Assembly: GCF_013839525.1 (NCBI RefSeq)
Contig: NZ_JACDIS010000005.1
Location: 186,001-250,000 of the forward strand
Source of the DNA: Chthonobacter rhizosphaerae
GTDB taxonomy: Bacteria; Pseudomonadota; Alphaproteobacteria; Rhizobiales; Pleomorphomonadaceae
Direction of reading: 5' to 3'
Length of the DNA stretch: 64,000 nt
Numbering within the stretch: position 1 is the stretch's first letter; the number at the start of each line of letters is the position of its first letter. Below the pieces are notes generated by a model. It saw only the letters and a list, made by a program, of their open reading frames with translations. It did not search any database and was not told the origin of the DNA. Of the stretch, positions 29,176 to 39,127 are shown piece after piece. The position numbers were made by a program, and so were the translations under genes.

Positions 29176-29694
29176 TCAGCTGCCGGCGTTGTTCAGCACG
29201 GTGACGGCGCGCCGGTTCTGGGCCCAGCAGCTGTCCTCGTTGCAGAGCGCCACCGGGCGCTCCTTGCCGAACGAGATGGTCTTCACGCGCTGCGGGGAGA
29301 CGCCGCGGGAGACGAGATAGTCGTAGGCGGCCTTGGCGCGGCGGGCGCCGAGGGCGAGGTTGTACTCGCGGGTGCCGCGCTCGTCGGCGTGGCCTTCCAG
29401 GGTGACCGTGTAGCGCGGATAGAGGCTCAGCCACTGGGCCTGGCGGTCCAGGGTGGAGCGGCCGTCGGCGGTCAGCGAGGACGAGTCGGTCTCGTAGAAG
29501 ACGCGGTCGCCGACGTTCACGACGAAGTCCTGGGCGCTGCCCGGGGTCGCGGCGCCGGCGCCGCCGGCACCGGCTCCGCCGGCGAGCGAGGAGTCGAGTT
29601 CGCTCGGGCTCTTGGCGCAGGCGCTGGCGAGAAGGGCGAGGCCGAACGCGATGGCCGCGCGGCTGAGGTACGATTTCGATGCGATGCTGGTCAT
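29176..29694 (-). CDS. pal: Peptidoglycan-associated lipoprotein Pal
   Basis: 172-residue outer-membrane lipoprotein. The lipobox LASAC places the acylated cysteine at residue 26; a Gly/Ala-rich linker follows, then an OmpA-like peptidoglycan-binding domain with VTLEGHADERGTREYNLALG and AQNRRAVTVLN. It binds peptidoglycan and TolB and keeps the outer membrane attached during division. The ATG at 29694 follows GAGGG by eight bases; an upstream start at 29730 would place a non-signal segment first. The last gene of the tol cluster before its own terminator. Confidence 0.95.
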   Translation of the reverse strand: MTSIASKSYLSRAAIAFGLALLASACAKSPSELDSSLAGGAGAGGAGAATPGSAQDFVVNVGDRVFYETDSSSLTADGRSTLDRQAQWLSLYPRYTVTLEGHADERGTREYNLALGARRAKAAYDYLVSRGVSPQRVKTISFGKERPVALCNEDSCWAQNRRAVTVLNNAGS

Positions 29695-29881
29695 CCCGGT
29701 AACCCTCTGTACATCCGACCGGAGGTCCATGCCCGCCTTGGTAAACGACTTAGGTTAACCGGGCGTTGATCGCCGTCGTCAACCGGAGCGTCTGGGGCCG
29801 GATTTCCGCCGGAGCGTCGTTTCCCGTCACACGTCCGGCGGCCGGATCCCCCCGGATCCGCCGGACGCTTCGTTCACCATG

Positions 29882-31231
29882 TCAGTTGAGGAGCGGCGAC
29901 CATGCCGGGTCCGACCCGAAGGCCGGCGTCGGGATGCGCTGCTCGTTGCGGCCGGTGAGGTCCACCGACCAGAGCTGCGGGCCGCCGGACTGGCCGCCGG
30001 CGTCGCGGAAGAACATGATCACGCGGCCGTTCGGCGCCCAGGTGGGGCCCTCGTTGTGGTAGCCTTCCGTGAGGATGCGCTCGCCGGAGCCGTCCGGGCG
30101 CATCACGCCGATGGCGAAGCGGCCGCCCATCTGCTTGGTGAAGGCGATGAGGTCGCCGCGCGGGCTCCAGACCGGGGTCGAGTAGCGGCCCTGGCCGAAG
30201 GAGATGCGCTGGGCCGGTCCGCCGCCCGCGCTCATCACGTAGAGCTGCTGGTTGCCGCCCCGGTCGGACTCGAACACGATCCTGGAGCCGTCCGGCGAAT
30301 AGGACGGGGAGGTGTCGATGGCCGCCGCGTCGGTGAGGCGCGTGGTGGAGCGCGACCGCAGGTCCATGGCGTAGATGTTGGCGTTCCCGCCCTGCTCCAG
30401 GCTCATCACCACCCGCTGGCCGTCCGGCGAGAAGCGGGGCGAGAAGGTCATGTTGGGGAAGTTGCCCACGACCTCGCGCTGGCCGGTCTCGATGTTGAGG
30501 AGGAACACCCGCGGGTCGCCGTTGCCGAACGACATGTAGGTGATCTCCTGGGTGGTCGGCGAGAAGCGCGGCGTCAGCACCAGGTCCTGGCCCTTGGTCA
30601 GGTAGCGCACGTTGGCGCCGTCCTGGTCCATGATGGCGAGGCGCTTGATCCGGTTGGTCTTCGGGCCGCTCTCGTCCACGAAGACGATGCGGGTGTCGAA
30701 GTAGCCCTTCTCGCCGGTGAGACGCTCGTAGATGGCGTCCGCGATGATGTGGGCGACCCGGCGCCAGTTCTCCGGCGTGGTGAAGAACTGCTGGCCGGTG
30801 AGCTGCTGGCCGGCGAACACGTCCCAGAGGCGGAAGTCCGCCTGCAGGCGGCCGTCGGGCGCGCGGGTGATGGCGCCGGTGACGAGGGCCTGGGCGTTGA
30901 TGACGCGCCAGTTCTGGAAGTTCGGCAGGGCGTTCGGGTTGACGGCCCGGTCCACGAAGGAGGCCGGGTCCAGGGTGGCGAACAGGCCGGACCGCTTCAG
31001 GTCCGCCGACACCACGCCGGCGATGTCGCGGCCGAGCTGGGCCGTGTCGCCGCCGCCCACGAAGTCCGGGATGGCGATCGGCAGGGGCTGGACGGTGCCC
31101 TGCGAGATGTCGATGTTGAGTTCCGCCGAGGCGGGCGCCACCACGGCGGCAAGCCCGACGAGGGCGACGGCGCCGGCCCGCATGTGGGTCAAGAGGCTGG
31201 TCACCAACCGCTCGACGAGACCGCGACGCAT
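29882..31231 (-). CDS. tolB: Tol-Pal system protein TolB
   Basis: 449-residue periplasmic beta-propeller. A signal sequence ends around residue 36 (APASA-E). The N-terminal alpha/beta domain contains [21 protein letters not shown], and the six-bladed propeller shows recurring [13 protein letters not shown] and [14 protein letters not shown] blocks. It shuttles between TolA and Pal. The ATG at 31231 is preceded by GGGAG at proper spacing and gives a normal signal peptide; ATGs at 31249 and 31273 are possible but worse. Confidence 0.95.
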   Translation of the reverse strand: MRRGLVERLVTSLLTHMRAGAVALVGLAAVVAPASAELNIDISQGTVQPLPIAIPDFVGGGDTAQLGRDIAGVVSADLKRSGLFATLDPASFVDRAVNPNALPNFQNWRVINAQALVTGAITRAPDGRLQADFRLWDVFAGQQLTGQQFFTTPENWRRVAHIIADAIYERLTGEKGYFDTRIVFVDESGPKTNRIKRLAIMDQDGANVRYLTKGQDLVLTPRFSPTTQEITYMSFGNGDPRVFLLNIETGQREVVGNFPNMTFSPRFSPDGQRVVMSLEQGGNANIYAMDLRSRSTTRLTDAAAIDTSPSYSPDGSRIVFESDRGGNQQLYVMSAGGGPAQRISFGQGRYSTPVWSPRGDLIAFTKQMGGRFAIGVMRPDGSGERILTEGYHNEGPTWAPNGRVIMFFRDAGGQSGGPQLWSVDLTGRNEQRIPTPAFGSDPAWSPLLN

Positions 31232-31335
31232 GGGAAGTGCTCCCGTCATGTGTCCAACTTCTCCAGTGATCATGGCGCTTCCAAAGACATTCGATCGGCG
31301 CTTTTCTGTGGCGCGGCGCCGCCCGTTTCGTGCCG

Positions 31336-32451
31336 TCAGAACATTTCGGCGGGGTTGAAGCGGAAGTTCACCACCTGCCAGACTTCGTACTTCTCCGGCG
31401 GCAGGAAGGTGTAGGGCGCGCAGCGCAGGACCGCCCGGACGGCGCCCTCCGCCGCCACCGTGCCGAGCGGCCCGGCGGGCTGTTCCAGGATGGCCGGCGT
31501 GCCGGCGACGTCGCCGTCGGGCGTGAACTCGATGCGCAGGCGCACGACGAGGTTCTCCGCGCCGTCCGCGCCCGCCGGATAGTTCCAGCAGGCCGCCACC
31601 GCCGAGCGGAGCGCGTCGATCTCGCTCTGGCTCATGTCGGCGACCGGGCCGGTGGCCTTCTCCGAGCCGAGGGAGGCCTCCTCGGTGGACGCCTGCGAGC
31701 CGCCGCCGGACGGGTCCACCTTGTTGAGGAGGGCGTTGATGTCGTCGGGGTTGAAGGTCTCGGTCTTCTCTTCCTTCGGCGGCGCCTTGGTGTCGACCGG
31801 CTTCACCTCCTCGGACCGCTTCGTCTCCTTGGACGGCGGGGCGGGCTTCGGGTCGAGCGCGGCGGTCTGAACCGGGGCGGGCGGCTTCGGCTTCGACTTC
31901 GGCGCGACGGCGGGCGTCGGGGCCGGCGGGGTCTCGACCTGCTTCTCCGGCTCGGCGGGAAGCTCGGCCACCTCGGCGGTCGGCTTCGGGGCCTCCTTGG
32001 GCGCCTCGGTCTTCACGGGCTCGGGCTCCGGCGCGGGAGCCGGTTCCGGCGGGGCGGGCGGCGTCGGGGCCTTCTCGGGCGCCTTCGGGCGCTCCGGCGC
32101 GGGCGGCGGGGGAGGAGGCGTCGGCGCGGCCGCCTGCCTGGTGGGCGCGGCGGCGGTGTCGGTGGTCTTCTCGGTGACCGGGGCGTCCTGGTCGGTCCTG
32201 GCGTTGCCGATCTTCTGGCTCTCGGGCCGGGGCGTCGGCGGCTTGGCCTTGCCGGTGGACGCGGTCTCCTTCTTGGGGGCGGTCTTCTTGCCCTCGGAGA
32301 TCCTGGTCACGTCGGAGAGCGGGATGAGGTCCACCGGAAGAGCGTCCACCTGGGCCTGCACGTCGAACGGCTTCGCGCTCGGGAGCGAGACGAGCCCCCA
32401 GGCGAGAAGAAGCGTGTGCCCGATGACGGACGTGGTGAGGCCGACGCGCAT
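31336..32451 (-). CDS. tolA: Tol-Pal system protein TolA
   Basis: 371-residue inner-membrane protein bridging the TolQR motor to the outer membrane. A single N-terminal membrane helix ([19 protein letters not shown]) is followed by a long Pro/Lys/Glu/Ala-rich periplasmic region of about 200 residues, and a C-terminal domain with [23 protein letters not shown] and [20 protein letters not shown], including paired cysteines. The Lys-Pro-rich central part is low-complexity and varies widely among species. It is 25 bp downstream of tolR in the conserved order. Confidence 0.92.
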   Translation of the reverse strand: MRVGLTTSVIGHTLLLAWGLVSLPSAKPFDVQAQVDALPVDLIPLSDVTRISEGKKTAPKKETASTGKAKPPTPRPESQKIGNARTDQDAPVTEKTTDTAAAPTRQAAAPTPPPPPPAPERPKAPEKAPTPPAPPEPAPAPEPEPVKTEAPKEAPKPTAEVAELPAEPEKQVETPPAPTPAVAPKSKPKPPAPVQTAALDPKPAPPSKETKRSEEVKPVDTKAPPKEEKTETFNPDDINALLNKVDPSGGGSQASTEEASLGSEKATGPVADMSQSEIDALRSAVAACWNYPAGADGAENLVVRLRIEFTPDGDVAGTPAILEQPAGPLGTVAAEGAVRAVLRCAPYTFLPPEKYEVWQVVNFRFNPAEMF

Positions 32452-32476
32452 GGACTTCTGGAAACTCTCGGAAACT

Positions 32477-32947
32477 TCAGCTGGCGGGCACCGGGGCGCC
32501 CGTCTCTTCCGTGGTGATGAGGCCGATCTTCTTGAAGCCGGCGGCCGAGATGCGGGCCATGACGCGCATCACCGTGCCGTAGTCGGCGTTCCGGTCGCCG
32601 CGCACGTAGATGCGGTCCTCGACGCCGTTCTTGGCGATGGCGGTGAGCTTGGCGACCACCTCCTCGGCGGGGATCTCGGTGTCCTGGAGGAAGACGCGGC
32701 CCTCCGCGTCGACCGAGATGTTGATCGGGTCGGTCTGGCCCTCCATGGGCTTGGCCGCCGTTTCGGGAAGGTCGATAGGCACGCCCACGGTGAGGAGCGG
32801 CGCCGCCACCATGAAGATGATGAGGAGCACCAGCATCACGTCCACGAAGGGCGTGACGTTGATCTCGCTCATGACGGCGCGACCGCCGCCCCGCCGTCCG
32901 CGCCGGCGTCCGCCCCGACCGCCTCCGCCCGCTACGCCCATGCCCAT
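32477..32947 (-). CDS. tolR: Tol-Pal motor protein TolR (ExbD family)
   Basis: 156 residues. After an unusually Gly/Arg-rich cytoplasmic N-terminus (about 24 residues) comes the family motif [20 protein letters not shown], whose aspartate (in PFVDV) is the proton-carrying residue of the single membrane helix. The rest is the periplasmic ExbD fold with [17 protein letters not shown] and [15 protein letters not shown]. It forms the proton-driven stator with TolQ, from which it is separated by three bases. Confidence 0.93.
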   Translation of the reverse strand: MGMGVAGGGGRGGRRRGRRGGGRAVMSEINVTPFVDVMLVLLIIFMVAAPLLTVGVPIDLPETAAKPMEGQTDPINISVDAEGRVFLQDTEIPAEEVVAKLTAIAKNGVEDRIYVRGDRNADYGTVMRVMARISAAGFKKIGLITTEETGAPVPAS

Positions 32948-32950
32948 CGG

Positions 32951-33664
32951 TCAGCTCCGATCGTCGATCTGGCGGGACAGGATGGCGGAGAACTCGTCCG
33001 CGAAGCCCTCCATCCGGGCGCCGAGCTTGGCGGCGTCGGCGGTGAACTTGTTGTAGGCGAGCACCGCCGGGATGGCGGCCGCAAGGCCGATGGCGGTGGC
33101 GAACAGCGCCTCCGCGATGCCGGGCGCCACCACCGCGAGATTGGTGTTCTTGGAGGCCGCGATGGCCTGGAAGGACGTCATGATGCCCCAGACCGTGCCG
33201 AAGAGGCCGATGAAGGGACCGGCGGAGCCCACGGTGGCGAGCACCAGGAGCCGGCCCTCGAACCGCTCCATCTCGCGCGCGATGGTCACGTCGATGACCT
33301 TCTCGATCCGGTCGGTGAGGCCGAGGAAGGAGGTGCGGCCGGCCTCGTGGCTGCGCTTCCATTCGCGCATGGCGGCGACGAAGACCGCCGAGAGGCCGTG
33401 GTTCTGACGGTTCAGGAGGGAGCGGTAGAGATCCTCCAGCGACTGGCCGGACCAGAAGATCTTCTCGAACCGATCCATGGACTTGGTCATCCGGGAGAAC
33501 AGGACGACCTTGTCGACGATGATGGCCCAGCACCAGACGGAGGCGCCGAGAAGGCCCAGCATCACCAGCTTCACGACGAGGTGGGCCTGCAGGAACAGGC
33601 CGATCAGCGTCATGTCGGGGGCGGGAGCGGCGAGCGCCGCCTGGGTGAGTTCGGCCGGGTTCAT
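32951..33664 (-). CDS. tolQ: Tol-Pal motor protein TolQ (ExbB/MotA family)
   Basis: 237-residue inner-membrane protein with three transmembrane helices: one at about 22-45, two near 145-205. The conserved core [20 protein letters not shown] and [23 protein letters not shown] is intact. It couples proton flow to the TolA-TolB-Pal chain at the division site. It is the first tol gene; the 308 bp upstream (33665-33972) separate it from ybgC. Confidence 0.95.
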   Translation of the reverse strand: MNPAELTQAALAAPAPDMTLIGLFLQAHLVVKLVMLGLLGASVWCWAIIVDKVVLFSRMTKSMDRFEKIFWSGQSLEDLYRSLLNRQNHGLSAVFVAAMREWKRSHEAGRTSFLGLTDRIEKVIDVTIAREMERFEGRLLVLATVGSAGPFIGLFGTVWGIMTSFQAIAASKNTNLAVVAPGIAEALFATAIGLAAAIPAVLAYNKFTADAAKLGARMEGFADEFSAILSRQIDDRS

Positions 33665-33972
33665 GGGGTCTCGTCAAAACCTTCTTGAAGAAATCGTCCG
33701 GAGCCGCCCGGCTCCTCGCCGTCTGGGCGCGGCGTCCACGTCCGACGTCCGGCCCGGACCCGGCGGGTGTTCGCCGGCCGGCGGTCCGGTCGTCCGGGAT
33801 CCAGGCCCTTGCTGCACTGCACGATGGGCGCCGTGTCCTCGACGTCGTCCGATTGGCCCCCGGACCGAGACGCATCCACGGCACACGCCGGGCTTGCCTG
33901 GAAATTTTGTCAAAACATGGACTGCCGCCTCAGCGGACGATCCAGTCATGGTTCGTCAAGGTTAAGGAAGCG
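33665..33972. other. Intergenic region upstream of tolQ
   Basis: Probable promoter region of the tolQRAB genes. TTGACA-like and CTTGAC sequences are present on the minus strand near 33915-33960, but neither has a convincing -10 at the right distance. I see no small gene, hairpin or repeat that I would report. Confidence 0.35.
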
Positions 33973-34407
33973 TTATTGCATCGCGACGAATCGGGATCTG
34001 AGCTCCGGCGGGATGCGCTTGGGCCGGCCGACCCCGCCGACCGCCACCACGACGACCACCGCCTCGGCGACGAGGTCGTCGCCCCGGACGAGCCGCTGCA
34101 GGAGCGTGACGCGGGAGCCGCCGAGGTCCTTCACCGACGTTTCCACGGTGAGGAGGTCGTCCAGGACGGCGGGCTTCAGGTAGTCGACTTCCATGCGCCG
34201 GACGGTGAACAGGAGGGCGTCGTCGGCCGACCGGTCGGCGGTGGCGGACTGGCGCACGCCGAGCGAGCGCAGGAGTTCGGTGCGCCCGCGTTCGAAGAAT
34301 CGGATGTGAGACGCGTGGTAGACGATGCCACCGGCGTCGGTGTCTTCCCAGTAGACGCGGACGGTGTGGGTGTGGGGGGCTGTACGGCTCGTCGGGGCGC
34401 TGCTCAT
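33973..34407 (-). CDS. ybgC: Tol-Pal-associated acyl-CoA thioesterase YbgC
   Basis: 144-residue hotdog-fold thioesterase hydrolysing short or medium acyl-CoA. The signature VYWEDTDAGGIVYHASHIRFFERGRTELLRSLG contains the catalytic aspartate in the DTDAGG loop. It stands upstream of tolQ as in most proteobacteria, and downstream of ruvB. The ATG at 34407 gives the standard length; the 12-codon in-frame extension to 34443 has no ribosome-binding site. Confidence 0.92.
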   Translation of the reverse strand: MSSAPTSRTAPHTHTVRVYWEDTDAGGIVYHASHIRFFERGRTELLRSLGVRQSATADRSADDALLFTVRRMEVDYLKPAVLDDLLTVETSVKDLGGSRVTLLQRLVRGDDLVAEAVVVVVAVGGVGRPKRIPPELRSRFVAMQ

Positions 34408-34477
34408 GGCGGCACGGATAGACGGGCCCGGGTGGCGGTGCAAGCCGCGTCCCGAAGGACGGTCGAGGGCCTTCTCC

Positions 34478-34570
34478 GATCAAGTTGCACGACCTGATCG
34501 CCGGGAGAATGCTCCAGCTTATTGAATCTGGAGCGATTTCTTGTCGACCTGACGTTACCGTCAGGTCGGA
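34478..34570. repeat. Compound palindromic intergenic element (three hairpins)
   Basis: Three inverted repeats follow one another between the ruvB stop and ybgC: GATCAAGT...ACCTGATC (34478-34499), GCTCCAG-N10-CTGGAGC (34511-34534), and CGACCTGACG-TTAC-CGTCAGGTCG (34546-34569). The sequence is less GC-rich than the genes around it. Its compact modular look, together with GCGCTCTAG at the right edge, resembles dispersed intergenic elements of rhizobial genomes, but only one copy is in this window. It may also terminate ruvB transcription on the minus strand. Confidence 0.5.
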
Positions 34571-34577
34571 CAGCGCT

Positions 34578-35618
34578 CTAGTCGTCGCCGAACAGGAGGC
34601 CCAGCTGCGGTGGCTCCGGGCCGCTCGGGACCGCGAGGCCCAGGTGGCGGAAGGCGTGGGGGGTGAGGACGCGGCCGCGCGGGGTGCGCTGCACGAAGCC
34701 CTTCTGGATCAGGTAGGGCTCCACGATGTCCTCGATGGCGTCGCGGGGCTCCGCGATGGCGGCCGCGATGGTCTCGATGCCGACCGGGCCGCCGCCGAAC
34801 GAGAGCGCGATGGTGTTGAGGTAGCGGAGGTCGAGAGCGTCGAGGCCGATCGGGTCCACGTCCAGCCGCGTGAGGGCCTCGTCGGCGACGCGCCGGTCCA
34901 CCTTGTCGGCGCCGGCCACGATGGCGAAGTCGCGCACGCGGCGCAGGAGCCGGCCGGCGATGCGCGGCGTGCCGCGCGAGCGGCGGGCGATCTCCGTGGC
35001 GCCGTCCTCCGTCATGCCGATGCCGAAGATGCGCGCGCCGCGGCGCACGATCAGCTCGAGCTCCTCGGTGGTGTAGAATTCCAAGCGGATCGGGATGCCG
35101 AACCGGTCGCGGAGCGGCGTCGTCAGGAGGCCGAGGCGGGTGGTGGCGCCGACGAGGGTGAACTTGGCGAGATCGATGCGCACCGACCGGGCGGCGGGGC
35201 CTTCGCCGATGATGAGGTCGAGCTGGTAGTCCTCCATGGCCGGGTAGAGGATCTCCTCCACGGCCGGGGACATGCGGTGGATCTCGTCGATGAAGAGGAC
35301 GTCGCGCTCCTCCAGGTTGGTCAGGAGGGCGGCGAGGTCTCCGGCCTTGGCGATCACCGGGCCGGACGTGGCGCGGAAGTTGACGCCGAGCTCGCGGGAG
35401 ACGATCTGCGCGAGGGTGGTCTTGCCGAGGCCGGGCGGGCCGACGAAGAGCACGTGGTCGAGCGCCTCGCCGCGCGCCTTGGCGGCGTCGATGAACACCT
35501 GGAGGTTGGCGCGCGCGGGCTTCTGCCCGACGAAATCGGCAAGGGCCGACGGGCGGATCGACTGGTCCAGGTCCTCGTCGCGCTTTTCGCCCGTCACCAG
35601 GCGCTTGGGCGTTGTCAT
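34578..35618 (-). CDS. ruvB: Holliday junction branch migration helicase RuvB
   Basis: 346-residue AAA+ motor. Walker [10 protein letters not shown] is at residues 60-68, Walker [12 protein letters not shown] at about 106-116, sensor 1 in LVGATTRLG, the arginine finger region TTPLRDRFG, and a C-terminal winged helix ([20 protein letters not shown]...[15 protein letters not shown]). It drives branch migration with RuvA and RuvC. The ATG at 35618 matches the family N-terminus. It is separated from ruvA by 4.4 kb, whereas ruvCAB are normally close together. Confidence 0.96.
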   Translation of the reverse strand: MTTPKRLVTGEKRDEDLDQSIRPSALADFVGQKPARANLQVFIDAAKARGEALDHVLFVGPPGLGKTTLAQIVSRELGVNFRATSGPVIAKAGDLAALLTNLEERDVLFIDEIHRMSPAVEEILYPAMEDYQLDLIIGEGPAARSVRIDLAKFTLVGATTRLGLLTTPLRDRFGIPIRLEFYTTEELELIVRRGARIFGIGMTEDGATEIARRSRGTPRIAGRLLRRVRDFAIVAGADKVDRRVADEALTRLDVDPIGLDALDLRYLNTIALSFGGGPVGIETIAAAIAEPRDAIEDIVEPYLIQKGFVQRTPRGRVLTPHAFRHLGLAVPSGPEPPQLGLLFGDD

Positions 35619-35868
35619 CGTGTGTCCGCGGTCTGGGAGGTGGGCGATTCGGACCGGCCGACGCCCACGGGCGTTCGCCTTTCGTTTTGCACGGATCGAG
35701 CGGCGAAGGGAAGGGCGGGGACGCGGCGTCCGCCCGACGAGCCCGGGCGGACGGCGGACATGCTCGAAAAAGGATGTTGTCAGCGCCGGCCCGATCGGAG
35801 AGAACCGCGACGGCCCGCCCGGGGCGCTCCGCCGCCGCCGCACCACGCGGTCCGCCGACGAGGACAGC

Positions 35869-36975
35869 ATGAAGATCGGCCTGATCAGCTACACCAGCAC
35901 CAATCTCGGGGACGATCTCCAGTCGCTCGCCGTGGCGTTCAACCTGCCCCACGTGGACCGGCTGGTGGACCGCGACCGGCTGGCGCAGCTGCGGCTGCCG
36001 GAGCGCCACCTGGTGGTGATGAACGCCTGGTTCACCCAGCAGCGCATCCTGGCGCCGTCTGACGCCATCGACCCCATTTTCAGCGGCTTCTGCTACGGCC
36101 GCGAGGACATGAAGCGGGGCTTCTGGCCCCGCTACCTGAAGAAGCACCAGCCGATCGGCTGCCGCGACGCCAACTCGGTGGACCGGCTGAAGCGGATCGG
36201 CGTCGACGGCCATTTCGCCGGCTGCCTGACCCTGCGCATGGGGCGGTTCCTGAGGACGGTGCCGAAGGAGGAGCGGTCGGGCGTCTACTTCGTGGACGTG
36301 AACCCGGAGATCGAACCGGAGATCCCGGCGGACCTGCGCGAGCGGGCCGTGCGGATCTCCAACCAGATGGCGCCGCTGATCCCGGACGATCCGCTGGCCC
36401 GGGCCGTCCAGATCGCCCGCACCTGCGACCTCCTGCGGCATGCGGAGTTCGTGGTGACCAAGCGCCTGCACACGGCGCTGCCGTGCGTGGGCTTCCGCAC
36501 GCCCGTGCAGGTGCTGGTGCGCAACCAGGAGCGCAACCGGCACAGGTTTTCCGGTTTCGACCGGTTCGTGCCGGTGCGCTACTTCGGCAAGGACGCGCCG
36601 CCGCCCGCGCCGATCGACTGGTCGGCCCGGCGGACGGTGGACATTCCGGCCGAGCTCGACGCCCGCTACGAGGACTTCCGCCGCACGGTGGCGTCGAAGG
36701 CGGGCGGGATCGGCGAGCGGGTCTACGACAGCTTCCACCGTCGGGACGTGATCCGGCTGAAGAACCCGGGCTTCGGGCCGGAGGTGGGGCGCGTCGCCAT
36801 CGACTTCGGGACCGTGAAGGTGGAGCGGGTGCCGCTCACCTGGACCGACCGGGAGATCACGGTGGACCTGGAGAGCTTCGCGTCCTTCGAGCGCTGGCGC
36901 CTGCCGATCCTGGTGAAGCCGCACGTGGACGGCGCCTGGACGGAGGTCGCCAGGGTCTGCGACGTGCTCGCCTGA
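35869..36975 (+). CDS. Polysaccharide pyruvyl transferase family protein
   Basis: 368 residues. The N-terminal [21 protein letters not shown] is the usual GDDxQ start of this family, and the donor-site region [33 protein letters not shown] is the conserved RLH segment near residue 200. Family enzymes add pyruvyl ketals to exopolysaccharide or cell-wall sugars; several members have other or unknown acceptors. After about residue 260 there is a tail of roughly 100 residues, partly strand-rich, that I do not recognise. It converges with a second family member, with only five bases between the stops, and faces ruvB divergently. Confidence 0.75.
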   Translation: MKIGLISYTSTNLGDDLQSLAVAFNLPHVDRLVDRDRLAQLRLPERHLVVMNAWFTQQRILAPSDAIDPIFSGFCYGREDMKRGFWPRYLKKHQPIGCRDANSVDRLKRIGVDGHFAGCLTLRMGRFLRTVPKEERSGVYFVDVNPEIEPEIPADLRERAVRISNQMAPLIPDDPLARAVQIARTCDLLRHAEFVVTKRLHTALPCVGFRTPVQVLVRNQERNRHRFSGFDRFVPVRYFGKDAPPPAPIDWSARRTVDIPAELDARYEDFRRTVASKAGGIGERVYDSFHRRDVIRLKNPGFGPEVGRVAIDFGTVKVERVPLTWTDREITVDLESFASFERWRLPILVKPHVDGAWTEVARVCDVLA

Positions 36976-36980
36976 ACTGA

Positions 36981-37982
36981 TCAGCCGCTGGCGATGGCGG
37001 CGAACAGGGCGGCGGCCTTTTGGCGGGCGTCGGCCCTGAAGGCGCGAAGGCGCCGGATCTCGTCCGGCGTGTAGGCGAGGCCGTCGAGGCCCTTCTCCGC
37101 GACGAGCGCGCGGGCGGCGGCGACATCCGCGACCACGCGGCCCTCCACGCCCGCGTCGGCGGACAGGCTTTCCAGCTTGCGCGTGTTGGACGAGACGGCC
37201 ACCACCGGGATCTCCATGTCGAGGCCGATGCAGAGCTGGTGGAAGCGGCCCGTGACCACGAGCGCGGCCTTGTCGGCGAGGAAGCGGACGTAGCGCTCGA
37301 AGGTCGGGAACTGCGCCCAGGTGCGGGCGCGGCGGGCTCCACCGGGCAGGAGCGCCGTGGAGGCGCGCCGCCAGACGTAGCGCAGCCGGTGCCGGCGGTT
37401 GCGGTCCGGATAGTCGACGAGCACCGGCGGCACGGTCATCATCGAGAAGAAAGGGGCTTGGATGCTGTTGGCGTAGCGCCAGAGGTCCGCGGAGACGTCC
37501 CGGTGGACGCTGTCGCCGATCACCACGCGCGTGCCGCGCGGGGCGAGCTCCGGCCCCGGCTCCCAGGTGAGCGACAGATCCGGCACCATGCCGGCCTCGA
37601 TGCCGGCGGCCCGGAGGCTGGCGGCGCTGGCGCCGTCCCGGGCCGTGACGGACCGGAACCGGGCGACGCCCTCCGCCACCTCCGGGCCGTTCCCCTCGTA
37701 GATCGTGTTGACGAGATGGGCCGGGAGGCCGATGTCCGCGAAGCGTCGGCCGAGGTCCGCGATCCGGCGCGCGGGCTTGCGGTCGTGGTGGAGCGAGCCC
37801 TCGCCGTTGAGCACGATCGCGTCGATGCCCCGCCAGTCCGCGGCCGCATCGTCGAAGAAGAGCGGCAGGCGACGGACGATCTCCAGGCCGGCTGCAGCCG
37901 CGAGGGCCTCGATCCGACGATTCACCAGGGTGCAGCCGTGGTGGCCGATGTCGGACGTGGTGTGGACGAGAGCGATCTTCAT
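36981..37982 (-). CDS. Polysaccharide pyruvyl transferase family protein
   Basis: 333 residues. It starts MKIALVHTTSDIGHHGCTLV, has AIVLNGEGSLHHDR (the family's NGGG/NGEG glycine loop), VTARDGASAASLRAAGI, VPDLSLTWEP, and the C-terminal AALVVTGRFHQLCIGLDMEIPVVAVSSNTRKLESL with the conserved RFH and SNT-K residues. It is only distantly similar to the neighbouring family member and more like rhizobial enzymes acting on surface polysaccharide. The ATG at 37982 is the first that matches the family. It is divergent from the ELM1-like gene. Confidence 0.78.
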   Translation of the reverse strand: MKIALVHTTSDIGHHGCTLVNRRIEALAAAAGLEIVRRLPLFFDDAAADWRGIDAIVLNGEGSLHHDRKPARRIADLGRRFADIGLPAHLVNTIYEGNGPEVAEGVARFRSVTARDGASAASLRAAGIEAGMVPDLSLTWEPGPELAPRGTRVVIGDSVHRDVSADLWRYANSIQAPFFSMMTVPPVLVDYPDRNRRHRLRYVWRRASTALLPGGARRARTWAQFPTFERYVRFLADKAALVVTGRFHQLCIGLDMEIPVVAVSSNTRKLESLSADAGVEGRVVADVAAARALVAEKGLDGLAYTPDEIRRLRAFRADARQKAAALFAAIASG

Positions 37983-38113
37983 GAGGCTTTCGGCGGCCCG
38001 CGCGGGCCGGTCACTTTGATCGAAACAAATCAGTTGGTTCACGATATATCGGAGTTGCATGCGTCGGGCCACGCGCCGACGCGCCAGAACGTCGTCACAC
38101 CAGGACCCGCTCG

Positions 38114-39124
38114 TTGCGCCTTCTCATCGTCCGCGACCGCAAGCCCGGCCACTTCCACCAGACGGAGGGCCTCGCGCGCCTGATCGCCGCCCGCGTGCCG
38201 GCGGAGATCGACCGGCTGCCGGTGAAGCCGCGGCGGCTGGCCCATTCGTTCGTGCGCCGGGCGGCGCTGCGCTGGTTCGGCAAGGACCCGGCGGTCTGGC
38301 TGGAGCGGCTCTACGGGGTGGACGTGTCGGCGGTGGCGAAGCCGGACGTGATCCTGGCGTCCGGGCGGCCGACGATCGCGGCGGGCATCTTCCTCGCCCG
38401 GCATTTCGGCGCGGATCTCGTCTACACGGGCCGCGCCACCGGCTACGACCGCGCGGACTTCCGGCTGATGCTGGTGCCGTTCCCGCGCTATGCGGCGGAG
38501 CCGCGGAGCACCTATTCGCCGATCCCCTGCATGATCGACCCGGACGCCCTGCCGACGCCGAAGCCGCTGAAGACCGAGGCCGACCTGAAGGGCGCGCGGA
38601 TCGCGCTCCTCCTCGGGGGCAAGTCGCACGGCCACACGTTCCGGGCCGACGAGTGGCGGGCGGTGGTGCGCTTCGTGGAGGAGAGCGCGGCGGCCCTCGG
38701 GATCCGCTGGAGCGTGTCGACGTCGCGGCGGACGCCGACAGAGGTGGCGGACCTTTTCGCCGGCCAGGCGGCCCGCGGTGTGCTGGATAGCTTCATCGAC
38801 TACCGGTCGGCGGGGGCGGGGTCGGCCAACGCGCTGTTCGCGCTCGACGCCATCGTGGTGACGGAGGACAGCCTCTCCATGATCACCGAGGCGGTGACGG
38901 CGCGCCGGCCGGTGATCGCCCTCAAGCCCGACAGGGTGGAGGCGTCCATGAACGACGAGGCGGTGGCCATGATGTACGCCCGCGGTGCCGTGAGCGTGCT
39001 GCCGCTCGCCAGCCTGTCGCCGGGCCTCTTCAGCCGGGAACTGACACGGTTGACGCCCGACAGCCACGACATCCGCGAGGAGATCTGGTCGGCGATCGCG
39101 CCGGTCGTCACCGGCCGCCGCTGA
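38114..39124 (+). CDS. ELM1/GtrOC1-family putative glycosyltransferase
   Basis: 336 residues related to the Mito_fiss_Elm1 family, bacterial members of which are putative glycosyltransferases. Seen motifs: LIVRDRKPGHFHQTEGLARLI at the start, KPDVILASGRPTIAAGIFLA, IALLLGGKSHGHTF, and the nucleotide-sugar-site-like LDAIVVTEDSLSMITEAVTARRPVIAL near residue 255. The start is TTG at 38114, with AGGAC eight bases upstream; no ATG or GTG lies at a suitable place. With its two polysaccharide pyruvyl transferase neighbours it suggests a role in surface glycan modification. Confidence 0.72.
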   Translation: MRLLIVRDRKPGHFHQTEGLARLIAARVPAEIDRLPVKPRRLAHSFVRRAALRWFGKDPAVWLERLYGVDVSAVAKPDVILASGRPTIAAGIFLARHFGADLVYTGRATGYDRADFRLMLVPFPRYAAEPRSTYSPIPCMIDPDALPTPKPLKTEADLKGARIALLLGGKSHGHTFRADEWRAVVRFVEESAAALGIRWSVSTSRRTPTEVADLFAGQAARGVLDSFIDYRSAGAGSANALFALDAIVVTEDSLSMITEAVTARRPVIALKPDRVEASMNDEAVAMMYARGAVSVLPLASLSPGLFSRELTRLTPDSHDIREEIWSAIAPVVTGRR

Positions 39125-39127
39125 GGC

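Noticed and set aside
29741-29762. Possible CtrA site (TTAACC) upstream of pal
   Set aside because: Only one half-site is present; the partner TTAA at seven bases is missing (nearest is TTTA/TAAA at nine).
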